From assembly GCA_022605955.1 (NCBI GenBank), contig JAKCOZ010000014.1, positions 13,150,001-13,214,000 of the forward strand: a DNA stretch of 64,000 bases. The letters are read 5' to 3'. The DNA comes from Rallus limicola. Taxonomy: Eukaryota > Chordata > Aves > Gruiformes > Rallidae. The notes beneath the pieces were generated by a model that was given only the letters and a program-made list of their open reading frames with translations, had not been told where the DNA came from and searched no databases. Below are positions 36,001 to 50,600 of this stretch, one piece after another (position 1 is the stretch's first letter; each line of letters begins with the position of its first letter). A program made the translations under genes and the position numbers.

Positions 36001-39000
36001 CTCACAAAATAATGTGTTACAGTTTCCTTTTCATTTAGTGTTAAACAAAAGCACATTGCTCATTAAAATCAAACTTTACCTGAATGCCTTTTAAAGAAGA
36101 TACTCCCATGTAAAGGAAGACACCGTACAAAACTGGCATTGGAATAAACTGGGGAGGGAAAAAACACCCACACGATTACTTTTGGAATCAACATGGTATA
36201 ACATAGCAGTCCATACTAGTGCAAGACATGGACTAACTTTTTACTTTATATTTTAAGTGAAATCTATTAAAGCTGAGGCTTTATATTCATAGAGAAAATA
36301 TATACAGCATTGAGCAGTGAAAGAATCTAGAGCCAATAAGGTGATCACCAGGATTTAAAAAGTAGTTCAGTCTTGACTGACCATTCATTCGATTTTCTAC
36401 ATTGCAGCCAAGACTTCTATTAATGCTAAGTATGCTGCTTTAGGCTGCCATCTGATAGGAATTGTACTATGAGTATCAACTTCATGAAATTGCCATATGA
36501 AGTTTTAATTTTGATCACTAATACTGCATTCCTGGAGCAGATGAAACATAAACCCCACCATACTTACTGAGCTATTGAAAATCTGCTAATTATTCAGGGC
36601 TAAATTTTGCTCCAATAAGATGATCCATTTAAAGCTTACTAAGATAATGTTGTCCACTGACTTCAGTGGCACTTGCTTAAAACCTCTGCAATCCTACAGA
36701 AAACAAGCAAAGCTTTCTTTGCTCCTGAATTCATGAAACTTCCAAGTAAAGGATAGTCTAGATACAATTTGAAATCTTAATAAAAACTGATGGTATCAAT
36801 CTGCTTTCAATCAGTATTAATTTAGACATGGAACAAAAGCACAACAAGGTTTTGTTCTGTTTTTTTAACAACAGCCATTCACATTGAAAAATAAAAAAGA
36901 TTTAATAAAGAACAAATGGTAATAAACCCATTCCTATTACTTTTGGTTCCACAAAAAAAGATAAAAGTATTAGTTTCTAAGAATCAGCTATTAAAACACA
37001 GGGGAAACATCTAGCTTTAGCTACCAGCACCTTTACCTTTCTTTTCTGAACAACAATAACTCTATTTCAATACTTCTGCTTTTGATTCTGGTAATTTGCA
37101 TTATACAGCTGAGCTCTTGGTGCTTTTCAACCAGAGACTAGCAAAGATGGGTATTCAGACAACTGCTACTGCCTTATTATTTTCAGGTTTTACATTCTTT
37201 AAGACATACACATGATCAGCTCATAAGAATTCATAATATGTAGCTCTAATTACTAAACTATATCTGCATCCCATTATCTAACTTAAACAGACATTAGAAG
37301 CTGTTTGTGAAATTACTTGTTGTGATCTAACAGATTTTACAAAGTTCTTTATTTTCAGTTGTGCAGTTTATGCCATATCTGCTATTTTGACAACCAAAAG
37401 ATTCTTCCCACTTCTCCTTTAACAGCAGAAGCTGAGGGAACTTCACTCAAATCTGAGTAAAAGCCACCTGAGCTGATTGGTTTTCTTCCAATAAAGTCAT
37501 TGGAAGGGCACTATGGAGATAAATTAAGAGACAAAGTGTAAACTGAGGCTATGCTACAACCTGCAAAATCTCTGTTACACTCCAATGATGTATATAATAA
37601 TCTTGACACTGTAAACAAAGGAAGCTTGGTAAGCTAAAGATAAGAACAAGAAGTGAGCAATATAATTTCTGATGATCAGCTTTTAAACCAGATGCTTTTG
37701 CTTCTTCTGCTGTATTCCTTCCGCTCAAGCAACATATCTTTATCAGACTTTTTATGTGCTCCCATAAACCCCACAGAACTATTTTAGGTAACACAGCTTT
37801 AGGAAACTGAAAAATAGCTGGCAAGAAAATCAGATAACATGGACAAAGATTGCTTTCTTCACTATTCACTACATTTCTAGCTTGCTCAGATTTCATTTGC
37901 TTCTATTCTATCGTTTCTATTCAACCAACACCTGGTGTTAAAATGTCAATCTGAGAATGAGTTTAGGCACGTTTTACTTAACGTCATAAAACTTCCTAAC
38001 ATTATGAAATACTAAATGACATTATCAAAAGCACAAGGAAGATACAGCAACTTTGGAAAAACTGTCTTTTACCTTTAACACAGAGGTCATGAACACTGAC
38101 AGGCCCATCAAGACAAAAATCATCAATCCTGTCACTCGCTGCTCCCGGATTCCCAAAAATTTCGGTTGCTCTCCTGGTGCTGAGCATTCAGATTCAACTT
38201 TCAGGCTGTTAACATGACTTATGGACAGGACAGTTGCAGCAACAAACCATGGTAAGCCCATGATAGAACAAATCCCCAACATAATACCAACCATGAGCAG
38301 ATCGAGATGATAACCACAGCCTTTCTGTAAAATTAAATTAACAAATCATTTTATAATGTGCCTATTTATATGATGCCATATTTGTAACTTAGCTTGTAAA
38401 TAACAGATAAGTACAAAGGACTGTCTACAAAATTCTATGTTATTAGGCAATATACACATTTATGTAGTAGCTGTTGGGATGTTTCACAGACTTGCAGAAT
38501 GAATCCTACACAATATTAGAGCTTTGAGAAAACGTCTTTTACCTTCAGCTTATGTTCTTTCCTATTTATAATAACAGCTGTTATTTGTTGATCCATGAAA
38601 ATAAGAATAGTACAGAGTAAAGCAGGAACAGCAGCTATCAGGAGTGTCCACCAAGGATTGCCTCCAAGAGGATCTATGAACCACCCTCGGTCTTTTCGGG
38701 TGGGCTGGAAAAACAAACATCAACAGTGAGAATTAAACTACTAAAATAAAATGCAGATTTTATTGCTACAAAGAACTGCAATGAACAGATCAAAAGGTTC
38801 TTCAGTACATGTTTAGATTTTTCCCCAATGACTTTGAGCAGAAGACTGATTTAGTTGTTACATGTGAATGTGGCATTTATACAGAAAAAACCTGAGACAA
38901 ATCCATTCCATTCCTTCCTTTCTGCACATCTGCACAAACAAATGCTTCCTTTTCAATGATATTGTAATATAAAACAGTTTTTTCTGTCAGATGAGACATA

Positions 39001-42000
39001 CATCCAAAACAAAAAAGGGAGATTACTTCATCAACTACAGCATAGGAAAGAAGTTAAGATTTTTAAAATGTTTTATCTCTTACTTCAAATTTCTCTGGAA
39101 CATGAAGCTTAGGAGAAGGTACTCCTACAAGATAGTCAATCAAAACCATAATTACTATCGTCAGAAATACTGCAAAGTCACTGATGGTAGAACGCACCTA
39201 TAAAGAAAAGACTTGTATTAACTCTTGCTTTTCCATCATTATAATTTGCAGGTACAGAAAGACACTTTTCTGCCCTAAGAATAGGGAAGTACAGTTATAT
39301 TATATGACACTGCTGAAAATACGTATTTTCTCCTTTTAAAATTGAAGCTGCCTGCCAGCATAGCACAAAGTTGCAGAAGGCAAGTATTCTGTACAACCAT
39401 TCATCCAATTATCTGATTTAAAGGTGACCTCCTGCAAGAAGCAAATTACTTAAAGGAACTCCTTCCTCATCCTCCTGTTCTCCCAACCCTACTGAGAGGA
39501 TGGGCTGTCACAGGTAATTTCTTTCAGCTTAATTTGGTAACATCACTGACTTGTCCTGAAATCAATATTTATACATTTGATATTTTAAGAGATAGGAAGG
39601 GGATAATTTGGAACAGATTCAGGTTCTCAAAGGTGACTTTATTAAACATTGGGAACACATTGTAGGGATGAGGCAGGTTTATAGAAGATCTAACCATTTT
39701 GGCTAGCAGAAGTAAATGGAGTTCATCAGTCCAAGGATAATCGCTGTATGAGCCTCTGCTAGAAATAGTAACCCCCTAAGGAACCACTCAGAACTCTTCA
39801 TACACCCCACAATTTGGGAAAAGCAATCAATTATTCAGTACATCTAGGTGAGGAAAACAGCAGCCATAATCTCTACAAAGGATACCTGGCAATACCCGTT
39901 AATACGTGGGGGCAGACTACTTAGGTCTTCTAATGTTTAGAACCTCTTGTGGTAACTACAGGAAAGCAGAGAGTAAGCACTGAATTTTCAGCAGCCTATA
40001 TATTTACTCTGAATTTTTTATGTTTAGAATTATTAATTAGTTTTCTGGTTTTAATTTCTTCCTTGAAAGAAATATCTCAATAAACAGTTCTGAAGCAACA
40101 TTTTGAAAAAATGCAACTGTGTTAGTTTTACTAATTTATTTATCATGGTAACAGAAGTCTCTACTCAGAATTACCTTAGTTGGGAAATAGCGTTTGGTCT
40201 TGAACTGCTTAAGGAAAGAGGAGAGGAAAAATGTTGTAAAGAATAATATGACAGACCAGAAGAAAACATCTGGAATATATGGCCTGTGATGGCCACAAGC
40301 TGATCCACGAAACACACCATGAAATTCTAAACATTCCTGAAAAGAGAAGAAAGACTCCTTAAATTTCTATGTTTTATTCATTCAGTACCTAAAACCTAAC
40401 TTGTAAACCTTTTGATATATAACACACCTAAGACTTTCAAAGTCACAAAAAAGAGGGAGCTTCTTCCTTCATCACTGCCTCACCATGAAATGCTACATAT
40501 GTGCACTGTCTGTATCCATCACATTTCAGAATGCCAAAATGCTGAGAATTGCCCAAGAACAAAAAAACTTCTTTACATTCATCTCATCTCTATTTCTCAA
40601 AGCATTTCAAGGTTGAATGTATAAATACTAAGGACTAAGCCCATGATAAGCAGACTATTAAACATCAACTTTCAAGCTGATGAACACCAAAAAAAAAAAC
40701 CCACCTCAAAAAAAAAAATAAAGCCACCAAACATACTCAGTTTCTCCTCCCACCTCGTGTATTCTTGACTTTGTTTTGTCCTGATACAGTTAAGAACAAA
40801 AAACCTCCTAAAAATTATACTAACCCAGTTGTAAGTAAAAAGATTTCTAGTAAAATAGAAAAGCATTCTAAATAATTAAAATGAATAAAAGAAAAAAATC
40901 AAGAGGATCCCTATCCAAAAGGCTCACTGAAACACAAAACAAATTGAAGGAGGTAAATGGAGTACAAGGAAACAAGCCAATAAATGACATAGTTAAAAAC
41001 TGCACTGCCATAACCTAGTCTTTAAACAGATTAATTCATCAAAAAATTTAACTTTTGACAAAAATCATCTCCATTAACAATCTACTTCGATTATAAGCAC
41101 CACCAAATTCTGAATTAACTTTAAGAAGATTAAAGATGCCGAAGAGAATGAAAAGGTATATGAAGTAAGTAATAAATATAAAAACTAATTTCAAGAGAAG
41201 GCGCCGTCCTAGGTGATTATGGTAGACTAGGAGCCATTGGCGGTACATAGAAAACACTACAGCTAGAACTCAAGTAAACCACTGAGGTTTATCATAGTAT
41301 TTTTGCTTTGCAAAACACCTACTTTCACTGTGAACATCTAGGCTCACACACAAGGACAGCCCATACATGGATGTCTACTGCTATTTTAGATAGTCTAAGA
41401 TGGCCAAAGTAGGCATACACAGCTAGCAAATGCGACAAAATCTATAGCAGATACAAATCATTCATGATGTAGGTGGAAACCAGATGCCAGGGTACACAAA
41501 GCAGGTGCAGACAGTTGCTTTTAGGCAACTGAATCCCACTTGAGAAACTACTTATCAACAAAAATGTTTCTTCCTAAAAGCCTTCAGTATCACTTCCACA
41601 CAATAACTTTCTTCCTCTTCACCTAGCCACAAAATTAGATATTGTTTTGAAATATCCAGTTCAGAAGGTAAGGCTTTCCACCTTCTCTTTCAAACAACTC
41701 TTCCCATATTCTTTTACCCTTCAATTTACAAAATAATTATTTTCTTCCAATCAATGTTTAGGTTGTTTCTTGGATTTTGTCTGACAAACCAGTTAAACAC
41801 ATTTGCTACCATATTTTAACTGCAGATTCCATCTTCTAATCTTCAAAATATTTGCTTATCCTTTCCAGGAAATTTAAGGAAGTCATCTCTTGTTTGTTCA
41901 CCTCATCATATACATCTGCACTTCAGGAAGACTGTTTTGCCCATTAGGATTAAAGAGGCTACCTCAAGCAGGCGTTTATGAGATTAACATTTACCACCAT

Positions 42001-45000
42001 GGAATCAGTCATCCAAACCACTACAACGCCTATCTAAAGTATTATGGGAGAACTAAACCTGTTAAAACAGGTTTAAAGAAAACCATGTGGGTTGAAATCA
42101 AGTGAGAAACCAGATGAAAAATATTAATCAAGACTGATATAATGCGGCTATATTCTTTATGCATAAATATATACACACACAGCTTTTAGATACTCACAGA
42201 CACTGTAAGGTTACTCCACGCTATATTTTCTGCTGACTTATTCATACTTCTCCACACCTGCAAAGTTTCATTGCTGGGTTTCTCAGGCTCAGTACACACA
42301 CATCTGAAGGGAAGGAAAAACAGTTTACATGTTTTTAAGCCATATGTGCCAAAATGCAGCAATTTCAAAAATCCTGAAGAGTTTAAACCAGGGTTTAGTC
42401 CAGCCTGCTATGAAAGCAGCAGAATACAAGACTCCTCCTCACATGACACAAACTGGGAATATTGAGAGGGTGGAATAGGATAAAAGAATCAAGGAAATGA
42501 CTGCTAAGGAGGTTTAACAGATTGGACCAAAAAAAAAAAACAACCCCAACTATGAATTTTAAATGATTAGAAACAGGCAGCATGTTTGACTTAACTATAT
42601 GATTGATTTGCCATTTTTTAAACAGAATGACAGCTGAAGAATAAAATTAAATAGATAATATATGCAGACTTCTATATATTGTGAATAAAGATAACCCAAA
42701 TGCCATCACCTTCTAAGAAGACTATATAAACATCTATTTTATTATGTCTAAAAATTTCCACATAATTGGACTAACTTGGTGCAAATGGTTTTCTCTGTGT
42801 ACAAACCCAGATTTTTACATTTCTATACAGCATAACATCCCACAAGAATTCCAACTTCACTTAGTACTGTACACCAATGTAAGAGAAACAGAGATTGAAA
42901 CTATTTCATTTTAAAAAATTGTATAGATGACACAGTTTTGGTAACTCCTTTTCAAACCAGACACATTGATAGCCTCTAGACATTTCTCAAGTATTCTGTG
43001 AAATTCTGCAAGAGTCAGCTATTTATTTTGCATTTGGCATGCCTTCCCATCTACATGCAAACAACACTGGTCACCCTGAATTAAGACACCATTTTTGAGT
43101 ATGAGGTGCACTAACTGAAGACACAAATGCATAAACTGCTCAGATTTAAAGCAACTACACATAGGCATTTTTAGTAACTTTTGGAACAAGTAGAAGTGCA
43201 CCTCCACTACAGTTGTTGGCCAACTTGGACTGCGGAACCCTTTCTGTCAGATAGGTTGACAAAAGCACACACCAGTAAAATGGGATGTTTCAAATAAAAC
43301 TATTGAAGTACACCAAATGTAAGCTTAACATGGAAACATCTGTGTAGGAGAAGAAAAACGTAATAAGCAAGAAATAAGTCTTTTTCTATGAGATTAATCA
43401 AGAAACTGAAAAACAAAGAACCATGAAAGGACAAATTTGCATCCTGATAGTGTGATGGTAAAGAAGGAAAAAGCACTAAATATACACTGGCAAAAAAGAA
43501 CATAGATTTGCCAAGCACAATGTTTAGAGAACTTAAAAACATGAGAAGTAAATATACTTTAGTTTGCTAACTGAATCTTAACAGTAGCAGGAAAAGAAAT
43601 AGAAGATTGGTACAAAATATTTCCTGTAAGGTGAAAATAATTAACTGCAAAAGCTGCAAAAAAAAAAAAGTAACTTAAATTCATCAAAAGAGAAGGGAAT
43701 TTCAACAATAAGTATGACAAGACAAAGAGAAAACACTTTAAACTGTCAGTCAAGGCAGTAACATGAAAAAGCTTGCCAAAGGAAGACTGACAGAAAAATT
43801 TCTCAATATACGCTACAAAGATAAAGGATGTCACCAAATAGATAAGTGGAAATCCAGGAAAAGAAAGAAAAAGTAAGAAAATCTAAGAATATTTGAGATA
43901 GTTTCTCAGGTCACTTAGCAGATGATGCTTGTTCTGCCCCTTGTTCCCTATTGCAGGAAGAGAGGCACAAAAAAAAAAGGGGGGGGAAGGAAGCAATTAA
44001 AACAGGCCAAATTTTCTACAGCTTTGTAGCAAATCCAATCTAACTAACAAACCAAAGACAACATGTGTGACACCTCACAAAGCTAAACCAATGAAATGTC
44101 ACACCTTCTTCTCTACACCCTCATGGCCTGCCTATGCTAGTACAGCAAAACACCATCAGATGGCAAGGCTCAGAAGACCTACAGTACAGTTTCTATCCTG
44201 CTATTGAATTTAAAATGTTCACATGATTCCAGTGAGGTTCCAGAGCCACCAAACCAAAAGGACAAACAGCCAGGGGAAAGGGGGACATTAGGAAGCAGAG
44301 GTTCTCCCATGGCCTGTTCCTCACAACACAGCCTGGTCTTACCAGCTGCTCAGACAGGACAGCGAGTGTAAATGTCATGTGCGAGTGGAATACAAGAAGC
44401 AGTGTGAGAAGGTGTTTGCCCAAAACTGATCACATTGAAGAGCAAGGTGATGATGACCACCAGCTGGGTTAAATATTAACGAAGGAACTACAGGAAGATA
44501 CTAGGGGTGGGAAGAATCATGAAGGTTAGTACCAAAGAAACATGAACATTTGTAAAAGTGAGGAGATAACTGTGAGTGGAAAAGCACAACAGTCAAATCC
44601 TTTGACACGGCCATAGGTCACCCTGCATGCATCATGATCTCTGCTCTGGCCAGGCAGAGCAGCCACCTGGTGGGATGGCAAGTAGTCTGGCTTCCAACTA
44701 GAGAATGCCTCCAGTCTGCAACAAGTAAGGACTCCCATCTCCCTCATGACGTCACAGGAAGCTCCTTCACCAGCTTGTGACTTAGAAGGCTATAGAGAAC
44801 TACATATAAATAAGTAGAAATAAAGAATATAGAAATAAAGCTAGAGGATGCACATGTCCAACAGGAGGGGGGCACTAGCAGAAAAAGCTGTGCTCCTCAC
44901 AAATGGTGTGTGATTGTAATCTTCATTGGAGCATCAATATTGGTGTGGGTGCGATTAGAGTTCTAGGGGATTAGTAAAAGAAGGCAATTAAAAAATGTGT

Positions 45001-47604
45001 AGGTTCCTATGAGTATTTTAGTGTCTCACACTGTGCTTTACCATCAGCTGTATTACTGATACTGATCTTAAACATATATAACATTAACAGTTAATTGTCT
45101 TGGTGATGAATCAAAGAAAAGTCTGGCTTTTGATTTTAAATTATATGAAATAAACAGTTTCTCTCAGCAAGAGTTAGCAGGATCTAGAGCATGTTGCACA
45201 GTATCATGTCCACATGGATTCTCAATGTCCCCAGAGGAGGAGACTCCACAATCTGAGCAGTCTGTCCCAGTGCTCTGCCACCCTCAGAGTGAAGAAGTTT
45301 TTTCTCATAGTCAGATGGAAATTCCTGTGTTCCAATTTGTGCCCGTTGCCCCCTGTCCTGTCACTGGGCACCACTGAAATGAGTCTGGCCCCATCCTCTT
45401 AACATCCACCCTTCTTTAAAAGTTCTGACCTTTAATCTCCAGGCTGACCTTTAATAAGACTGCAATTAAAGCAGACATTATCACAGCCCCTCACATCCTT
45501 TCCGACCACTCACGGGTAACACAGAAAATACAATTCCACAGCATCTTGAATAGAATTTTTCCAGGGTTTCTCATTCTCATACCACCCCCAGCATTCTTCC
45601 TACCCTTCCACAGAGAGGCACACATGGCAGTTTCAGGAAATGATACATCTCTATTCTATAAATATCATCTTTAAGTATTTTACTACCAGATTAAAACTTG
45701 ATACTTACGAATATAAAGTCAGTTTATCCAAATCATTATGCATATTGAAGGCATAGACTTCTCCCAAATGAAAAAGCTTTTCCAATGCCTCATAAATAAA
45801 TATGATGCATATTAGCGCTGCAAAAGCTTCCTCAGTAAATCGAGTGATGTAACACACAAGGCTGCTGGCATCTGTGGCTACAAGCACTATGCATAAAAAT
45901 GCAGTCCACAGACCAATGCTAGTTCGAAGGGAGAGGTAGGAAAGATCATAGTCCCTGTTGTAAAGAAAGAAACAAAAGTATTAACTGAGCCAAACATCAC
46001 CTATACTCCATTCTGATTGAAAATAGGAAGTATTCACCACATTTCTCATCCTTGATGTTAGTTCTGAAGGAAGCAGAAACTTTTCTGTCTCATCTTTCAA
46101 AGTAAAGCAACATTACGAGGTGTTTCCAGGACTGAGGGTGGAGCCACCTAGTTTGGGAAGCATCATGGCAATAATCTTTCCAGACACATCTAGATGCTTC
46201 CTCTGAGAGGGCAGGTGAATCCCTGCTCACCCCTGCAGAATCAAAGCCCACAACTCCACACAGTCAGAACATAACTTTTATTTAAGCCCTAGCCACATCT
46301 TATGGCTGGTTTTCTCATTAAGGCTCACCAGTGCCTCACTGCTTTGCTAAACCATATCTATGTCTCAGTCTCTTGCTGCTGCATTTACATCTTCATGGAC
46401 ATCCAATGTTAACACATCTGCTTTCAAATACAGCTATTGTAACAGGCAAGAAAGTTAGAAAGTGCATCACGTCAATACAAACATCACTTACCTGCAAAAT
46501 TTAAATAATATTTTTTCAAATACTAGAACTGGTCCGGTGCTCCCCAAAATAGTAAGAGGTTGCCCAGCAAAGAGAGAATAGGCAATCCCAGTTAATGAGG
46601 CTCCAAAGAGAGACTCTATTGCACTCTGTTTGGGGAAAAGAGACTGCTGTAACTATGCTGTCTTTCAGGTTAGCATTTAGCATCACATCTGCATAAATAC
46701 AATTTTAAGGTTAACTTAGAAACAAGACAAGATAAAAAAAATATTGCGACTAATGTTGATGCTTGAGATAAGAATAACTTAACATACTTCTGCAGTAACA
46801 ATACCATGGACAACAAATTTTTGTAAACTTCATTCTTAAGAAACATAAGGTCATCCAAAACCATGACAATAAGTTACTAGTCCTGCTAGCTATGGAGAAA
46901 AAAAATATCAACGTTTACTACAAATTTAAAAAGGGTTACTCAGCATAGTAGTAGTTTATGGAAAGTACTGTGTCTCTATCTGCAAAGAAAATGGATATGT
47001 ATATATATTGCAACATACCTGTACCAAAACATGATACAGTGAGCTGTATCATGCCCACATCAGTCAACCAAGCATTACGAAAGAAAAAAAAAAAACAAAA
47101 CAAAAAAACTGACAAGCAGAGGTGCAGGGGAAATTACAGAACAATATTGATTTATGTATACATGACACCAAAAATAGATGAGCATAAAACCAATGTCCCA
47201 GCCGGTAATGCATTTCTTTTCATTAAGATATCTGTTTCAGTTCTTGAATTAAGTATTTTCATATAACATTTTCTGCTAAAAAAGAAAAAAGATGTAAGGC
47301 CCTTCAGAAGAGAGGGGCAGGACTTTTTAGATGCTAAAATAATATCAAAAGAACTTGAAAATAATTAACTACACCATTTATAACTATCAAAAGTTATGGA
47401 TTACACATTAAAGGGTTCCATGTAGAATTCTTTAATTGTTTGCTATTTTGCAATCATGCAAGCCTAAGAAAACAATATTTATGCAAACTTAAGCCCCAAT
47501 TCAGGAAAATATCAAAAGTCAGGCAAGATGGTTAGCTGAACTGAGGCTATTAAAAATGAAAACATGAGTCCTTTGTTCGTTACATTGTGGGATAGGAGAG
47601 ATAG

Positions 47605-47638
<34 letters not shown>

Positions 47639-50600
47639 TCCTTGTTCTATTACCTTTGAATTAATTGGGTTTTGTTAGTCAATGCATTAACCTTGGGACT
47701 CTCAGCCAGGGTGGCAGGGACAGGAGTACTGAGGAGGTGATGACCTCTGGGAATGTGAGGGAAGGTTTCAAACACAAACTGTGTACCTTACAATGTCAGC
47801 TACTGTGCTTGAACATGGGTGTGCAGTAACTAAATTTTATATTCAATGATGCACACCAAGTATCTGAAGGCAGGAACAAACCCGCAAACAATTCCAGATA
47901 GCTAAAAGAAAGAAGGTATTTAAAATTCAAGCTTTAAAGGAGCATATTTTGATAAATACATGACATACATTAGAAAGTTACATCAACATTTTGATAACCA
48001 TTCCTATGTTTAGAGTGGCAAAAACAGTGCACAGAAAAGATAAAGTTTATTTCTGTATTTCCTGTCAGCTTTAAGTGCTACATCAGAAATCTGAGTCAAC
48101 AGCATTACTTGAAAGAGATGTAACAGTTAATTAAATTTATTACAAGCTTAAAAAAAATTATCAAAGCATTTTATGGCATTGTAAGCTTTACTGGAATCTT
48201 AAAATTTGTAAGGGGCATGTCTGAATGCCCCCTTCCCTCCCCCAAAAGGACAGAGCCTTGTTTCTTTTGGACAGATTTAAAAACAGAAAATACACTTCAA
48301 ACAAATTTACTCACAAGCCAACTGACACAAACACAAACTTATTAACATTGTTAATGTTAAGTATTCTTTCCCTGCTCCAAGAAGCAAACTACAGTGATAT
48401 TTTGATATAAAAGGTGCTGGCTTACTAAGCTTTTGTACGTGCATAGCACATGTACATTCACGTTGTGTCAATGAAGGGTATTTTCTGCTTGTAAACCTCA
48501 GCCAGTTTATTTTATTAACAACATACCATCAGTGAAAACACATACATATCCTGTTCATTTCTTCAATACACAAATGACTGCTACCCATACACTGCAGGCA
48601 TTATCATCCTCGTAGGCCTACTACTCAAGGCCAGTGCATGTTCTTGGCTATCCACCTTGAGCCTCTGACTTTGCCTAAAGTAGGCCTAGTGGGATGGTGC
48701 ACCTTTATTGCTATTCATTATTTTTAAGTAGCCAAAAGAAGGCAATGCAAGCCCTTTCTCAATTCATGAAGCCATTAATCCAATAAGGCAGGATAAACAT
48801 TTTTTTTTTTTACCTCCACTGTGCATCTTCTCCTGTTCACATGGGTTCCCCACATTTTCCACAGCAATTACCTTTTGGGGAAGATCTGCTTTGGGGCAGG
48901 CTAACCAAGTGCTGTGGGTAAATTCTTCAAATACAAGTATAAATAAATGAGACAAATGCACACAGTGACTTGCCTCTGAAGGTCTAAAAGCCTGGCCACT
49001 ACATTCTTTGTACTCACTATTCTGCCTTGTGTAGCTTCTCCCAGGAGCCCTCCAAAAGTGATTACAGGAGACATACAGGCACAGTATAGGAAAAGAATCG
49101 AGGCCAGGCACTGCAGGCTTAATGCATCCTTGAAGTCACTCAAGAAAAAAGGTGCTTTCCTTTGGATGTCAAGTATCAAACCACCAAAAAGCCTAAATAG
49201 GTGAGATGAAACTCGTCAAACTGTACACTAAAGGATTCTAGCTAGTTCAAAACTATGGGCTACACATGACTGCCAGTGCCTATTGCCAGCACAAATTAGC
49301 TATTTCATAATCCAGATTAAAGCATAACAATTTAAAATGTAAATGAGAATTTTATCTATTCCGATTCAGTAGTACTCCAAGTATAATCAAGCAGGTTATC
49401 CACATATTTTTCAAGCTGGCTAGGTACTTTTGTATATGGGCTAGATACTGAAAAAATATCTTTGCAAACAATTTATCTAAATAATGTTTTAAGTCAGATC
49501 TGAATTTTGATACTGAAAACAAGGAACAGAAGAATATGCTAAACCTCAACCAAGACCACTGCATAGATACATTTCAATATTACTACTCTAATAAACTGAT
49601 GTAACTTTTTGATTCAAATTCTCTACATATATATGTAAATCAGTTGAACTGGGTGAGTTACTAGCAAGAACTTTAAAAGCTTTTAGCTGTTTCCAGAGAA
49701 TCTTCGGCATTCCAAAATACTAGCTAAAATTTGCACCTACAAAAAAAAGGGAATTGATTTTGAATTTTATATGTGTATATATATTCCATTGCTAAGAAAA
49801 ACAATAATCTCATCTAGAGATAATTCTGTGGGCAGGAATGAACTCTACATACTGCCTCTGCAAAAAGGCAAGAATTAAGTATAGCAAAGCCAAAATCATA
49901 AAAATCAAGACAAACGTTGTAAAGTCCTTTTTGCAAAGGTAGTAGAAATATGTCTTTCATTTGGAAATCTGCCATTTTTGGGATAAAAACACAATCCACA
50001 GAATTTATTGGTTTGTTTAATCTTTACTCTCTCATATAATAATCTACAGTTTAATCTTAACCGGGTATTTCCAATGTTGGGGACATTTTTTTGGCAAGTA
50101 TTTCAGAATTTACAGAGAACAATGTAACTCAACTGAAAGAAATCCCTTCAATTTTATTTTAGATCTACAAGAAACTTCATGAAAACCTAACCTGTTATAT
50201 TCCTTGTTGTTCCATTTCATAGATGTTTGCTAAAACAGGTTTGCATTAATGGAAATTTTTAGTACCTAGCCCATTAGAGAAAATAATCTATTCCTGCTAT
50301 AATTATGATAATTGCATGCTCTTGACAATTACAAATTAAAACCCAACTCTTAAAAGTCAGTTAGTTAAATTAGGCAGCATCTTAATATGAAATCCTTCAC
50401 AAATGTGTTGAGAAACATTGCCACAGACTTGAAAATGCTTTTAAGCAGACTGGCATTTATAGGCAAGAATCCAACACTTGAAAAGGAAAAAGGATGCGCT
50501 CTGACACTTATACCATGATTTTTTTATGTTCAAATGTCAGCATTAAAAACTGTGAAGACTTATCACTTTTATTGCTTTATGGTAGCTAGTGTTTAGGGAA

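Larger units (their letters stand above)
34350..38072 (-). other. SLC4A7 introns w14-w18
   Basis: Introns 34350-35034, 35167-35509, 35684-36079 and 36149-38072. AT-rich. No recognised repeat or additional exon; an open frame at 37549-37896 has no known similarity. Confidence 0.6.
38325..42197 (-). other. SLC4A7 introns w10-w14
   Basis: Introns 38325-38542, 38705-39083, 39198-40174 and 40337-42197. A-runs near 40690-40720; otherwise nothing recognised. Confidence 0.6.
45955..49017 (-). other. SLC4A7 introns w7-w9
   Basis: Introns 45955-46491 and 46626-49017. The latter has the AT/GT microsatellite at 47605-47638 and a 10-bp perfect hairpin CATGATACAG/CTGTATCATG (47030-47053). Nothing else recognised. 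Confidence 0.6.

Noticed and set aside
44193..44747. Less AT-rich intronic stretch with two minus-strand frames (76 and 73 codons) as a possible gene or retrocopy
   Set aside because: No similarity I recognise, no continuous frame, no splice structure.
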